Counted from the first letter of the stretch, positions 10,330 through 20,792 are shown. The stretch is DNA of 57,303 nt from Candidatus Aminicenantota bacterium (GCA_011042725.1 DQWD01000337.1:1-57303); one strand, 5' to 3'. A program made the numbers and translations. The notes: generated by a model from the letters alone, not told the origin.

Positions 10330-11301
10330 TTATTTATCCTTTGTCTCTTTTTCTTTCCCTTCAACAATCACTTCTCGATTGCCCCCTTTCCTCTTGGCGT
10401 GAAGCAGGGCTTCATCAGCCACTTGAACTAAATTTATGGCTGAATAGTGGGGAAAGGATAAGGATGATGTACCGCCACAACTAATGGTCACTTTTAATAG
10501 TTTCTTTTTGGTGCCGATGGGCCTTTCAGCAATAGCGAGCCTTATCCGCCGGGCGATAAGAGGTAAGATGTCGGGAGGACAATTGGGGATAATCACCAAG
10601 AATTCATCTCCTCCATAGCGGCCAATCTTGTCATATTCCCGGACTGATTTGGTTATCCGTTGAGCGGTTTCAATGAGGACTTCATCGCCCACTAGGTGTC
10701 CCCACGTGTCATTTATTTTCTTGAACTTGTCAATGTCAATCATGATTAGGCCAGTCGGATGGTTATCGCGGCGGCCTCTTTCCACTTCTTCCAGACAAAA
10801 TTGCATGATTTTTTTTCTATTCCAAAGTTTAGTCAAGAAATCAATACTGGCCAGCCTTAACCGGGCTTCTTCCCGCTCAATGATTCTTACTGCTTTTAGA
10901 AGCCGAACCTTAAGCTCTTCAAAGTCAAAAGGCTTGGTGACATAGTCGTCGGCTCCTGCCAAAAATCCTTGGATAATATCCCTCTGCTCATCCCGCCCAG
11001 TAAGCAAAATAATATAAGTATAGTGAGCTTCTTCGTCACTCGTTTTTTCTCTGATTTTTTGACAAAGTTCGACTCCGTTCATTCCGGGCATCATCCAATC
11101 AATTATGGCGAGGTGAATATTTTCTGTCTGGATTTTCTGCCAGGCTTCATTGCCATTTCTGGCCAGTACTGGATCATATCCCCATTCTTTTAAACTGGAA
11201 GCAATTGCTCGAGAAGTAACACTGTCGTCTTCAGCCACTAAAACTTGGAGAGAAGAATTTCCAAAAGCCGGCTTTTGGTTATTGGTCTTGTAAGGTTTCA
11301 A
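10330..11301 (-). CDS. Response regulator-diguanylate cyclase (REC-GGDEF)
   Basis: [56 protein letters not shown] with RxxD I-site. Confidence 0.92.
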   Translation of the reverse strand: MKPYKTNNQKPAFGNSSLQVLVAEDDSVTSRAIASSLKEWGYDPVLARNGNEAWQKIQTENIHLAIIDWMMPGMNGVELCQKIREKTSDEEAHYTYIILLTGRDEQRDIIQGFLAGADDYVTKPFDFEELKVRLLKAVRIIEREEARLRLASIDFLTKLWNRKKIMQFCLEEVERGRRDNHPTGLIMIDIDKFKKINDTWGHLVGDEVLIETAQRITKSVREYDKIGRYGGDEFLVIIPNCPPDILPLIARRIRLAIAERPIGTKKKLLKVTISCGGTSSLSFPHYSAINLVQVADEALLHAKRKGGNREVIVEGKEKETKDK

Positions 11302-11738
11302 CTATATTTCCTCTGAAGGATTTCTTTGTTTGATTAATGGCCACATTAAAGCCTTGGACAATTTGTTTTTTTTTGACAACAAAGAATAAAAATCGTGATA
11401 TTTAGCAGAAATCCTAAGCCCCTTTTTAAACCAAGAAGGGCTAATAAGAAATAAACCCACTTTAGGTTTCCATCTCTTTAATAAACCCTTAAATTATTAC
11501 CAGATTGTTAACGGGTTCCCTCTCCAGGTAATGCTTTTTTTTCTTCTTTTAATTCAAATCTAGCTCTTTCTAAACAAATTAATTATATTGAAATAGTAGG
11601 AATAAATCAATAAGTTTTCTCTACCAAGTAATTCAGCTCTTAGCTGTCATTTGCTATTCATTTTTATCTTTGCAAGTTTAATCGGCTATATGACCGGATT
11701 TAGGAAAAATTCTCCTAAATAATTTAATCTCTTTTTCA

Positions 11739-11767
11739 TTGGTTATTGGTGTTTTTTAGTCTATAAT
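11739..11767 (+). promoter_or_regulatory. Candidate sigma70-type promoter of the AI-2E-like transporter gene
   Basis: TTGGTT (11739-11744), 17-nt spacer, TATAAT (11762-11767), 20 nt before the ATG. Confidence 0.4.
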
Positions 11768-11786
11768 AAACATAAAAGTTGAGAAA

Positions 11787-12827
11787 ATGGAGACCACCAG
11801 AAGTATTAACCTCTCGCTAGGAATAGTTGTTATTTTCTTAGCGGGGGTGCTCCTTCGCTTGGCGAAGCCGGTTCTTTTCCCTTTTTTTCTGGCCGTTTTT
11901 TTATCTTATATTTTAACCCCAGTGTTGAGTGGGCTGAAAAAACTTAAGGTTCCCCAATGGCTTTCCATTATTATTGTCTTAGGGGCGGCTTTTTTTATCA
12001 TTTATTTATTAGGCACTCTTTTTTACACGAGCGGGAAAAGTTTCGCCGCTGCTCTCCCGCAGTACAGTCAAAAAGTTGAGACTTTTCTCGCCAAATTGGA
12101 AACTAGATTAAGGATGGCTAAATTAAACTGGGAACTAGTGGATTGGCTAAATAAATTCAATTTAGAGCAGATTGGGAAACTGGTCTTGGCTTCTTTTGGC
12201 CCTTTTTTCTCCTTTATCTCTAATCTTTTCCTTATTTTTCTCTTTTTAGTGTTTATTCTTGCCGAAAGAGAAAGTTTTACTCGTAAAATTGCTCATGCTC
12301 TTCCTCTGGAACGGTCACAAAAGGTTCTGCGGGTTATTAATAATATCAACTTCCAGATTCAAAAATACTTGGCCATTAAAACATTGGTTAGCTTGGTGAC
12401 CGGGGTGTTAGTCACCGTCGTTTTGGTTCTTTTTAACCTTGAATTTGCCATTGTTTTTGGTTTTCTGACTTTTATCTTGAATTATATTCCTAATATTGGC
12501 TCTTTTATTGCCACTTCATTCCCCGTGGCCATGGCTGTTTTTCAGTATGACAGTCTCTGGCCTGCTTTTTGGATTTTAGTTATTCTGATAACCATTCAGA
12601 TGACGATGGGGAATTTTGTTGAACCTCGTCTGATGGGGGAAGGATTGGGATTGAGTCCTTTGGTGGTGATCCTCAGCCTTTTCTTTTGGGGTTGGTTATG
12701 GGGGATTCCCGGGATGATTTTAGCTGTGCCCATTACTGCTATCATTAAAATTGTTTGTTCTAACATTCCTTCGCTTCATTTTCTAGCTGTTGTCATGAGT
12801 AAGGGCAGTGAAGAAACCTTTAGTTAA
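11787..12827 (+). CDS. AI-2E family transporter (PerM/YdiK-like permease)
   Basis: Multi-TM; FGFLTFILNYIPNIGSFIATSFPVAMAV...MGNFVEPRLMGEGLGLSPLVVILSLFFWGWLWGIPGMILAVPI hallmark. Confidence 0.93.
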   Translation: METTRSINLSLGIVVIFLAGVLLRLAKPVLFPFFLAVFLSYILTPVLSGLKKLKVPQWLSIIIVLGAAFFIIYLLGTLFYTSGKSFAAALPQYSQKVETFLAKLETRLRMAKLNWELVDWLNKFNLEQIGKLVLASFGPFFSFISNLFLIFLFLVFILAERESFTRKIAHALPLERSQKVLRVINNINFQIQKYLAIKTLVSLVTGVLVTVVLVLFNLEFAIVFGFLTFILNYIPNIGSFIATSFPVAMAVFQYDSLWPAFWILVILITIQMTMGNFVEPRLMGEGLGLSPLVVILSLFFWGWLWGIPGMILAVPITAIIKIVCSNIPSLHFLAVVMSKGSEETFS

Positions 12828-13007
12828 AAATAAAGAGATTTGATTTAGAAATAAAAAGAAGCAATAAAGGCTAGTCAGATTTAAGTTGACTTTAAAAGTC
12901 AGTCTTTTGAAGACAAGAGCATCATCGAGTTCCAGAGTTAAACTAGGAAATTTTTCCAACCGAATTTACCAATTTTGTGACTTTAGGATCTTGGCGTTAG
13001 GATTTTT

Positions 13008-13040
13008 CTTTCCTTTCCTTTCCTTTCCTTTCCTTTCCTC
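13008..13040. repeat. Pentanucleotide (CTTTC/TTTCC)n microsatellite
   Basis: ctttcctttcctttcctttcctttcctttcctc, about six units. Confidence 0.9.
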
Positions 13041-13185
13041 ATTTAAGTTCTGAAGAAGTTCTTTTTTGAAGAGCGATATGAACATTGAAGGTATTTCATT
13101 TAAGGTAATTGCTATGACGATTAAGCCACTTGTTTTCTTCAGGTCTAAAGGTAAAGGAAGGGAAGAGTAAAGTGATCTAGTCGAT

Positions 13186-13833
13186 TTAGTCGAGGAATAG
13201 TTCTGAGGATAATTTTTTATCGATATTTTCCAGCTGGGTGATAATATATTTCAAATATTCCTTTCCTTTAAAGTTAAGACGCCGGGCGAGAAAGTTGGCC
13301 CGGGCTAAGAGCATTTCGATTACCTGCTTTTTCTCTTGGAGGGTGTAACTTTGGTAGTCATCAGGCACAATGATGTCTCTTTTATACTGGCAAGTGTCGA
13401 GAGTTTGTTGAATTTTTTCAGTCAAAGGGTCGGTTTTAGAAAAGGGCTGGTCAGTTAAAATGATTTTTTTCCCTCCCCTCTCAAGAATCTCTAGCGTTTG
13501 GGTCAAAGCCTTGATTATTTGGTGATCATCAAGGTCTAGCTGAGTTGTGGCCTGCCGGCTTATTTCTTTCTCTACTGACCAAGCAAGCCAGCTCAAACGG
13601 GGGCTTTGAGCTATTGCTTTTTCTAGCTTGTCCAATTTGGCCAGCTCTTCGACATTTTTCTTTAGGTATTTAACTTCCTGGTAATCCTCGTGTTTTTTGA
13701 AAAAGGGACAAGTGGGTGGACAGCGGCCTTCTTTTTCCCTGATTTCTCCACAACAAGGGGAGCATATCCATCCCTCAAAAAGTGGGCACTTCCGCTTCCC
13801 TTTTCTTTTCTGGCACCGCCGACAAAAATTCAT
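13186..13833 (-). CDS. Conserved hypothetical protein with N-terminal Cys-rich (zinc-binding-like) cluster
   Basis: MNFCRRCQKRKGKRKCPLFEGWICSPCCGEIREKEGRCPPTCPFF. Confidence 0.6.
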   Translation of the reverse strand: MNFCRRCQKRKGKRKCPLFEGWICSPCCGEIREKEGRCPPTCPFFKKHEDYQEVKYLKKNVEELAKLDKLEKAIAQSPRLSWLAWSVEKEISRQATTQLDLDDHQIIKALTQTLEILERGGKKIILTDQPFSKTDPLTEKIQQTLDTCQYKRDIIVPDDYQSYTLQEKKQVIEMLLARANFLARRLNFKGKEYLKYIITQLENIDKKLSSELFLD

Positions 13834-14100
13834 TTTTGAATTTGCCTTCCTTATTCTTTCCTTTCCTTATCAGTGCCCATTTATTTTCCTTAATTGCTTT
13901 TCATTTTTCAAGGGAGGAACCTTCTTAATTTTTGTAGTCTAATTTTTTTGTTAATTCCGGTGGGGAAACATCTCTAAAAACGACATGGCCTGGGGAATGG
14001 CCATTAGCTTAAATTATGAATATTGGTTGTGTAGAAAGAAATGAAGACTGATAACCTACTTATTTCTCTATTTTTTCAGGGGCTAGGAAAAAAGGTGGCC

Positions 14101-14200
14101 GGCACTATATTAGCCGGTAGTCTTGGAAATGCCCCTGGCCAAAATAAGGTGCTTGTCGCCATTTTTCCATCGGCTTTTTGGAGGCGATTACTTACGGTGG
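14101..14200. other. Diverged duplicate/relic sequence, copy 1 (pairs with 26650-26750)
   Basis: ggcactatattagccggtagtcttggaaatgcccctggccaaaataaggtgcttgtcgccatttttccatc aligns by eye with 26650 onward. Confidence 0.45.
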
Positions 14201-14389
14201 TCAAATGTCAACTAAGATGATAATAGGATGATGGTTCACAAAATGATAATCTTATTGGAAGTCTTCTCCCCTTGGCGATCTAGGCCGTTCAAAATCTCCG
14301 GAAGTAAATTGGTTGACTAGTCACGCAATTCTGCAGGGCTTAGCTCAAAAAACGGTCATGGTAAAATTGGACTTGCAGGAAAGCTTGAT

Positions 14390-14728
14390 TTAGCAGGTCA
14401 GGTGAAAGGCCCCGGCCACTAAGACCTGGTTGCTCAAGGAGTTAAATAACTTAACGGCTTCACCTGTTTTGAGGGTATAGAGCTTAATTTTTTCTTTTTG
14501 GCATCGGGCCGCTACTTCTTTAGCCACTCTCATCAAGCCAAAAAAGCCAGTTCCGACAACTAAAGCCTCAATTTGCTCGGTCCAGAGTTCCTCGAGATCA
14601 GCAAGAATTAATTTGTGCCCTGATTTTCTCCACCACGGATGGATTATTTTATGAGGAAGAATAATAAGGTCAGAAGTATAGAGTTGTCCTTGAAGATTAA
14701 GGCGACCGAAAGAATAGTGTTGGATCAT
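14390..14728 (-). CDS. Mth938/DUF498-like domain protein
   Basis: SFGRLNLQGQLYTSDLIILPHKI..WWRKSGHKL..ALVVGTGFFGLMRVAKE; overlaps the rnc 3' end by 4 nt. Confidence 0.7.
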   Translation of the reverse strand: MIQHYSFGRLNLQGQLYTSDLIILPHKIIHPWWRKSGHKLILADLEELWTEQIEALVVGTGFFGLMRVAKEVAARCQKEKIKLYTLKTGEAVKLFNSLSNQVLVAGAFHLTC

Positions 14729-15477
14729 TCTTTTCTTTTCATTAAGAAGACATCATCAGAGAGTGACTTTATTTTTTTGTCCCAGATTTTTTTCAAAGCT
14801 TTATGAGCTGCTTTTTGTTCAGCTTCTTTCTTCGCATGCCCTTTGGCTTTAGCCAAAAAGTTTGCTCCCAGTTTGACTTCCACCAAAAATAATTTCTTAT
14901 GCTCAGGACCCCGCGTCTCGATTATTTTATACGAGGGGGAGGGGAGGTGATGACGTTGTAAATATTCTTGGAGGGCAGATTTGTAATTTTCTAATTTAAA
15001 ATCGTTGACCTTGATTTTATGGAAGAATTTTTCCAATAAAGGCAGTAGAAAATTCTGGGTTGCCTCAAAACCACCATCTAGATAAATAGCGGCCACGAGG
15101 GCTTCAAAGGCTCCAGCTAGAATACTCTTTTTCTGGTAGCCCTTACTTTTCATTTCTCCTTTACCGAGGAGAATTTTTTTATCCAGGCTGATACTGCGGG
15201 CAAAAGAGGCTAAAGTGTTAGTGCTAGCCGCGGCGGCTTTAAACTTGCTTAGGTCTCCTTCATCAAGGTTTGGATAATTCGCCACTAGGTAATCAGCGAG
15301 GATAAAACCGATAATGGCATCTCCAAGAAATTCATAAACTTCGTTATTTTGATGATAATCGTTTTGGTTTTCGTAGGCATAAGAGCTATGAGTGAGCGCA
15401 GTGAGAAGGTGCTTTTTATCTAGAAAAGAATAGCCAATTTTTTTCTCCAGTCCCTTTATTCGGCGAGCTATGTTCAT
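14725..15477 (-). CDS. rnc: Ribonuclease III
   Basis: NEVYEFLGDAIIGFILADYL; ILAGAFEALVAAIYLDGG; C-terminal dsRBD YKSALQEYLQ..AKAKGHAKKEAEQKAAHKAL. Confidence 0.95.
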   Translation of the reverse strand: MNIARRIKGLEKKIGYSFLDKKHLLTALTHSSYAYENQNDYHQNNEVYEFLGDAIIGFILADYLVANYPNLDEGDLSKFKAAAASTNTLASFARSISLDKKILLGKGEMKSKGYQKKSILAGAFEALVAAIYLDGGFEATQNFLLPLLEKFFHKIKVNDFKLENYKSALQEYLQRHHLPSPSYKIIETRGPEHKKLFLVEVKLGANFLAKAKGHAKKEAEQKAAHKALKKIWDKKIKSLSDDVFLMKRKE

Positions 15478-15480
15478 TTC

Positions 15481-16773
15481 TTATTTTTTCAAGGCATTAA
15501 AAATTATTCTCCCCCCGACAATGGTCATTATGGCCATGCCTTTTACTACCCAACCATTAAAAGGACAGTTTTTACTTTTGGAAGCAAAGAAGTTGATATC
15601 AATGGTTTGTTTCTTTTGGGGTTGAATTAAAGTTAAATCAGCATCAGCCCCCACGCGAAGATGGCCCTTATTTTTAAGTCCTAAGATCCGAGCTGGATTA
15701 GTCGAAAGAAGCTCGATTAAGCGAGAAAAAGTAATGATTTTTTTCTGAACCAAGCGGTCGAGAAGAACAGGTAGAGCTGATTCCAACCCAATAATTCCGA
15801 AAGGAGCAGCATCAAATTCAGTGTCTTTTTCATCTGGAGCATGAGGGGCGTGGTCAGTAGCGATGACGTCGATGGTTCCGTCTTGCAGAGCTTGGACCAG
15901 GGCTTGGCGGTCTTCTTTGCTTCGAAGAGGAGGATTTACTTTTAAATTAGGATCATAGTCAGCGATCATTTGGTCAGTTAAGAGGAGATGATGAGGAGTA
16001 ACTTCAGCGGTCACCGGAAGATTATTTTCTTTTGCCCACCGGATAAGCTCGAGGCTTCCCCGGCAACTAATATGGGCTAGATGGACCCGGCTGCCGGTTA
16101 GGCGCGCCAGGAGAATATCTCGAGCGACCATAATTTCTTCGGCCGTTGAAGGAATGCCTTTTAAGCCAAGTTTCACTGACCACTGGCCTTCGTGCATGAC
16201 TCCGTTGGCGGCGAGCTCCAGGTCTTCACAATGGTCGATGATTAAGGTAGACAACATTTTGGAATATTCCAAAGCCCGCCGAAAAAGAAGGGAGCTGCTA
16301 ACTGGTTGACCATCATCTGAAAAAGCGATGGCTCCCGCTTCTTTTAGGTCAGCCATGTCAGTTAATTCTTTCCCCTGTGAACCGCGACTTATTGCAGCTA
16401 TAGGCAAGACATTAACTTGGTTTGCTTTCTTCGCTTGGCCCATAATGAATTCAGTAACGCCGCGGTTATCATTAACGGGGTTGGTGTTGGGCATACAAGC
16501 GATGGTGGTGAAGCCTCCTCTTGCGGCGGCTCTGGCCCCAGAAGCGATGGTCTCTTTATATTCAAACCCTGGTTCGCGAAGGTGAACATGCATGTCGATT
16601 AGCCCGGGGGTGACGATGAGGCGGGAGGCATCGATGACCTTGGTCTTGGCTGAATCGATGGTTATCTTAGCTTTTATTTCGGCTATTTGACCATCTTTAA
16701 TTAAGATATCGAGAGTCTCATCAATCCCAGCGGCGGGATCGATTACTCGCCCGTTTTTAATCAGTAGCATCAC
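15481..16773 (-). CDS. pyrC: Dihydroorotase
   Basis: [50 protein letters not shown]. Confidence 0.95.
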   Translation of the reverse strand: MMLLIKNGRVIDPAAGIDETLDILIKDGQIAEIKAKITIDSAKTKVIDASRLIVTPGLIDMHVHLREPGFEYKETIASGARAAARGGFTTIACMPNTNPVNDNRGVTEFIMGQAKKANQVNVLPIAAISRGSQGKELTDMADLKEAGAIAFSDDGQPVSSSLLFRRALEYSKMLSTLIIDHCEDLELAANGVMHEGQWSVKLGLKGIPSTAEEIMVARDILLARLTGSRVHLAHISCRGSLELIRWAKENNLPVTAEVTPHHLLLTDQMIADYDPNLKVNPPLRSKEDRQALVQALQDGTIDVIATDHAPHAPDEKDTEFDAAPFGIIGLESALPVLLDRLVQKKIITFSRLIELLSTNPARILGLKNKGHLRVGADADLTLIQPQKKQTIDINFFASKSKNCPFNGWVVKGMAIMTIVGGRIIFNALKK

Positions 16774-17695
16774 GGTCTTTTCCTCCTAGTAGAAGATAGA
16801 GAATGGCCATTCTCACGGCTACCCCATTCTCCACTTGTTTAAGAATAACTGAATGAACCGAATCAGCTAGGTCAGCTGATAATTCCACACACCGATTAAT
16901 GGGGCCGGGATGCATGATGATGGCTTCTTTTTTAGCGCGTTTGAAACGTTGAGGAGTCAGAGAAAAATGAGTAATGTATTCACGCAGAGAAGGAAAGAAA
17001 TTCTTCTTTTGTCTTTCGAGCTGGAGGCGAAGCATCATGATTGCGTCAGCTCTTTCAACTGCTTCATCTAAGTTGTAATTGATTTCCATTCCCAAGGACT
17101 TGAACTCAGGAGGAACGAGGGAAGGTGGACCACAGCCAACTACTTTTGCTCCCAATTTACGGAGAAGAATTATGTTGGACCGGGCCACTCGACTGTGCAA
17201 GAGATCACCCACGATGACTATTTTTAAGCCAGAAAAATGTTTTTTTTCTTGGCGAAGGGTGAAGGCATCTAGTAAAGCTTGGGTTGGATGTTCATGGGTG
17301 CCATCTCCAGCATTGATTACGTGAGATTTACAGAACGAACTGATGAAATGTGGGGCGCCAGAGGCTGAATGACGGACAATGAGGGCGTCAATGTTCATCG
17401 CTTCTAGATTCAAAATTGTATCTTTTAGAGATTCGCCTTTAACCACACTGCTGGCCAAAAGATTAAAGTTGAGAATGTCCGCGCTTAATCTTTTGGCGGC
17501 TAACTCAAAAGAGCTTCGGGTTCTTGTGCTTGGTTCAAAGAAAAGATTAACTATAGTTCTTCCCCGGAGAGTGGGGACCTTTTTTATTTCCCGCCGCGAG
17601 ACTTCTAGGAAGGATTCAGCCGTATCGAGGATGGTCATTATTTCTTCAGGGGTGAGTTGGTTGATTCCCAGTAAGTGTTTATGATTAAAGATCAC
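16757..17695 (-). CDS. pyrB: Aspartate carbamoyltransferase catalytic subunit
   Basis: [51 protein letters not shown]. Confidence 0.96.
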   Translation of the reverse strand: MIFNHKHLLGINQLTPEEIMTILDTAESFLEVSRREIKKVPTLRGRTIVNLFFEPSTRTRSSFELAAKRLSADILNFNLLASSVVKGESLKDTILNLEAMNIDALIVRHSASGAPHFISSFCKSHVINAGDGTHEHPTQALLDAFTLRQEKKHFSGLKIVIVGDLLHSRVARSNIILLRKLGAKVVGCGPPSLVPPEFKSLGMEINYNLDEAVERADAIMMLRLQLERQKKNFFPSLREYITHFSLTPQRFKRAKKEAIIMHPGPINRCVELSADLADSVHSVILKQVENGVAVRMAILYLLLGGKDRDATD

Positions 17696-17707
17696 GATGA
17701 TTTTCTC

Positions 17708-18277
17708 CTATTCTATTTCGGTAGGCTCGGTAATTAGAACTTCGTCTACTCCATCAACTTCTTCAAGGTGAACTTGTACCCTTTCTCGCTTTGAAGTGGG
17801 CAAGAATTTTCCTACATAGTCAGCCCGGATGGGCAACTCTCGATGTCCCCGATCGATAAGAACGAGCAATTGGATGGTGCGAGCTCGCCCCAAATCGAAA
17901 AGGCTGTCCATAGCGGCCCGGATAGTCCTTCCGGTAAAAAGAACATCATCGACCAGCAGTACATCCTTGTTATCTATAGAAAAGTCGATTTCGGTTTTTT
18001 GGACCATATGTTGAGCTTCAAGCTCCAAAAAATCATCCCGATAGAGGGTGATATCAAGAACTCCAACCGGGATTTTGACCTTTTCGGCTTGAGCTATTAA
18101 CTGAGCAATCCTTTTGCCTAAGTAAATTCCACGAGTCCGAATGCCGACGATAACCAGATTTTTTAGTTCTCGGTTCCGTTCTAGAATTTCGGTAGACATT
18201 CTCTCCATAGCTCTTTTTATCTTCCGTGCATCCATTACCTTAGCTTTAATCTTTTCTTCCATACTAACTCCTTTCAT
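17708..18277 (-). CDS. pyrR: Bifunctional pyr operon regulator/uracil phosphoribosyltransferase PyrR
   Basis: IVGIRTRGIYLGKRIA; DVLLVDDVLFTGRTIRAAMDSLFDLGR; first gene of pyrR-pyrB-pyrC. Confidence 0.95.
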   Translation of the reverse strand: MKGVSMEEKIKAKVMDARKIKRAMERMSTEILERNRELKNLVIVGIRTRGIYLGKRIAQLIAQAEKVKIPVGVLDITLYRDDFLELEAQHMVQKTEIDFSIDNKDVLLVDDVLFTGRTIRAAMDSLFDLGRARTIQLLVLIDRGHRELPIRADYVGKFLPTSKRERVQVHLEEVDGVDEVLITEPTEIE

Positions 18278-18421
18278 CTGAAAGATAAGATAGGGAAGGA
18301 AGCAAGTCGGTCATTTGCTTATTCAAAATGCCTCATTAGCCTGGAAAAGTCAAGGAAGAAGCCTGAAAGTTTAGAAAGTTTGGAGAAAGCTTGTCGTTTG
18401 AGAGTTTGTTTGAGAGTTTGT

Positions 18422-18457
18422 GGTCGGGCCGTGCCATCTAAAAATAAATAAATTAAG
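18422..18457. repeat. Dispersed intergenic repeat, copy 2 (GGTCGGGCCGTGCYATCT + AT-rich tail)
   Basis: ggtcgggccgtgccatctaaaaataaataaattaag; near-identical first 18 nt at 5635-5652 (one mismatch). Confidence 0.6.
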
Positions 18458-18547
18458 CATAAATTTAGCCGCTAAAAACATCCTTGCTCGCTGTTTTTGG
18501 TCCCCGCAAGCAAATTTTATATTTATCGCCAAAAGCCAAAACGAGAA

Positions 18548-19477
18548 CTAAGCAGGGTTATGATTAAAGTAGTCTTCAGCATCTTGTCTATCTTTCCTGA
18601 TTTGAGAAGCTAGAGCTTCGGCAGTGGGAAATTGTTTTTCGTCTCTCAGTTTATGGTAGAAATGAATTTTCATTTTTTCGCCATAAAGCTTTCCTCGGAA
18701 GTTCAGGAGGTGGCATTCCACTTGGGTTTTGTCTTGGTTGAAAGTGGGGCAACAACCTACATTAGTTAGAGCAGGCCATTTTTGATCCTTCCATTCGACA
18801 ACAGTGATAAATACTCCCTTTAAAAGTAAATGATTATCGGTTTCCAAATTAGCGGTGGGAAATCCGAGTTGATTTCCTCGAGCTTGCCCCGGAATTACTA
18901 CCCCTTCAATGGAGTAAGGACGGCCTAGTAACTGGTTAGCTTTTTCAATCTTTCCTTGACCAAGAAGCTGGCGAATATAGCTGCTACTGACAATTTGGCC
19001 GTTAACATGCAAGGAAGGAATAGTTATGGGTGTAAAGCCCATTTGGGATCCCCATTTTTTTAGAGTCTCTGGAGTTCCTTGTTGTTGGTGACCAAAACGA
19101 AAATTTTCTCCAGTGACGATGATTTTGGCTTTTAAACAACCAAGGAGCACCTGAGAGAGAAAGTTTTCGGCTGAAAGGGAAGCAAATTTTTGGTTGAAAC
19201 GGACAACAATAACCCGCTTGAGGCCTGCTTCAAGTAAAGACTCAACTCTTTGGTTGAGAGTTTGGATGAGCGGGAGTGGCTTTTTGCTGAAAAAGGAATC
19301 TGGATGAGGATCAAAGGTCAGGACAAGAGGAAGATATCCAAATTCTTGGGCGTTGAGCTTGATGTGCTGAATTATTTTTTGGTGGCCAAGGTGAAGGCCA
19401 TCAAAAACACCAATTCCTACTACCGAAGACGATTCAACTTGGGGGCAATCATCAATATCATAGAGGTTTATGACCAT
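18548..19477 (-). CDS. ribF: Bifunctional riboflavin kinase/FAD synthetase
   Basis: VVGIGVFDGLHLGHQKII; VTGENFRFGHQQQG; SSSYIRQLL; GNQLGFPTANLE; GVFITVVEW. Confidence 0.95.
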   Translation of the reverse strand: MVINLYDIDDCPQVESSSVVGIGVFDGLHLGHQKIIQHIKLNAQEFGYLPLVLTFDPHPDSFFSKKPLPLIQTLNQRVESLLEAGLKRVIVVRFNQKFASLSAENFLSQVLLGCLKAKIIVTGENFRFGHQQQGTPETLKKWGSQMGFTPITIPSLHVNGQIVSSSYIRQLLGQGKIEKANQLLGRPYSIEGVVIPGQARGNQLGFPTANLETDNHLLLKGVFITVVEWKDQKWPALTNVGCCPTFNQDKTQVECHLLNFRGKLYGEKMKIHFYHKLRDEKQFPTAEALASQIRKDRQDAEDYFNHNPA

Positions 19478-19565
19478 TTGTCTTTAATTATCACCAGGAA
19501 ATTTAATTTTTTTCATTTCTCTAATTACTCATGAATTTAAATCATTAAATTTTCGGCAACCAAAA

Positions 19566-19910
19566 TTATAGCTTGATGGCCTTGACTTTTTCCAGATAGG
19601 TCAAACGTAACTGATGGAGACAATTAGATAAGAAACTCTCTTCTTCGGGTTTAAGGTTTCCTTGGGTTCGCTGGTTGAGTAAATCGAGAAGGTCAATGAG
19701 CCTCTTGGCTAACTCCAAGTTTTCGGATGGCTGCTGACTAATGGGGTCTTTAGCTTCACCAAGATTAATTAGTGCCTGGGTATAGAAAGGGAGGACCAAT
19801 GAGCTGAAGTCAAGTGGCGGAATAATTCCGGGAGAATGATTGTTTTCTGGCTTATTCCCCGGTTGCCCAGCTTGTTTCATGGCCTCTTCCTCCTGGTTGG
19901 TTTTCGACAT
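19566..19910 (-). CDS. DUF1844 domain-containing protein
   Basis: IPPLDFSSLVLPFYTQALINLGEAKDP...NLELAKRLIDLLDLLNQRTQGNL. Confidence 0.75.
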   Translation of the reverse strand: MSKTNQEEEAMKQAGQPGNKPENNHSPGIIPPLDFSSLVLPFYTQALINLGEAKDPISQQPSENLELAKRLIDLLDLLNQRTQGNLKPEEESFLSNCLHQLRLTYLEKVKAIKL

Positions 19911-19988
19911 AAGCTTGGGTTTTCGATAACTATTTAGTAAGATATTCTCTTAAAAATATAGCGAAAGCAGCACAAGATTTCAAGGAAG

Positions 19989-20792
19989 GTGAAGATGGCC
20001 AAACAAAATAATGTCGGGGCAAAATTTGTCAAGTTAGTAAATATTATTCGGAAACTTCGCGAGCCAGGTGGATGTCCTTGGGATCGAGCCCAAGATGAGC
20101 AGTCGCTGCGCAAATATTTTTTGGAAGAAGCCTATGAGGTTTTAGATGCTCTCCACCGAGGAGACAGTCAAGCCCTGAAAGAAGAATTGGGTGACCTGTT
20201 AATGGAGATTGTGTTTTTAGCCCGAGTTTTTGAAGAAAAACAAGAATTGTCCATCGGCGATGCTTTAGAAAGTATTAATGACAAAATGGTCAAGCGTCAT
20301 CCCCATGTTTTTGGGGCTAAGCGCTTGAGGAAAGCAGATGAAGTAAAGGAACAATGGTCTAGGATTAAACTCCAAGCCGCAAAAGCTAGAAAGGAGGACT
20401 CTCTTTTAGCCAGTCTGCCTCGGGTGGTCCCCGCTCTTCATGAAGCTTATGAAATTGGCCGTCGAGTAAGCCAGGTGGGTTTTGATTGGTCTTTACCTGA
20501 GGATGTCTTGGCCAAAATTGAAGAGGAATACCAAGAGTTAAAGAAGGCGATGAAAGTTAAAGATAAGGAGAAGATAGAAGAAGAAATAGGTGATTTTCTT
20601 TTCTCTATCACTAACTTGGCCCGCCATTTAGAAATTAATCCCGAGCTGGCGCTCCAAAAGACAAATCACAAGTTTAAGAAAAGATTTAATTGGGTAGAAA
20701 AAACTCTTCACCACCAGGGAAAAAATTGGGAAGACACCAATCTCCAGGAGATGGACTCTCTTTGGGACGAAGCAAAAAAGATTATTAAATAA
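19989..20792 (+). CDS. mazG: Nucleoside triphosphate pyrophosphohydrolase MazG
   Basis: LREPGGCPWDRAQDEQSLRKYFLEEAYEVLDAL..LKEELGDLLMEIVFLARV; second domain EEEYQELKKAM..EEEIGDFLFSITNLARHL. Confidence 0.95.
   Translation: MKMAKQNNVGAKFVKLVNIIRKLREPGGCPWDRAQDEQSLRKYFLEEAYEVLDALHRGDSQALKEELGDLLMEIVFLARVFEEKQELSIGDALESINDKMVKRHPHVFGAKRLRKADEVKEQWSRIKLQAAKARKEDSLLASLPRVVPALHEAYEIGRRVSQVGFDWSLPEDVLAKIEEEYQELKKAMKVKDKEKIEEEIGDFLFSITNLARHLEINPELALQKTNHKFKKRFNWVEKTLHHQGKNWEDTNLQEMDSLWDEAKKIIK

Noticed and set aside
13985-14004. Short inverted repeat ATGGCC-n8-GGCCAT in spacer
   Set aside because: Only 6-bp arms, expected by chance at this scale; no T-tract.
18278-18547. Possible pyr attenuator/PyrR-binding leader upstream of pyrR
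   Set aside because: No clear anti-terminator/terminator pair or PyrR binding-loop consensus could be read by eye; only short hairpins and AT-rich sequence.
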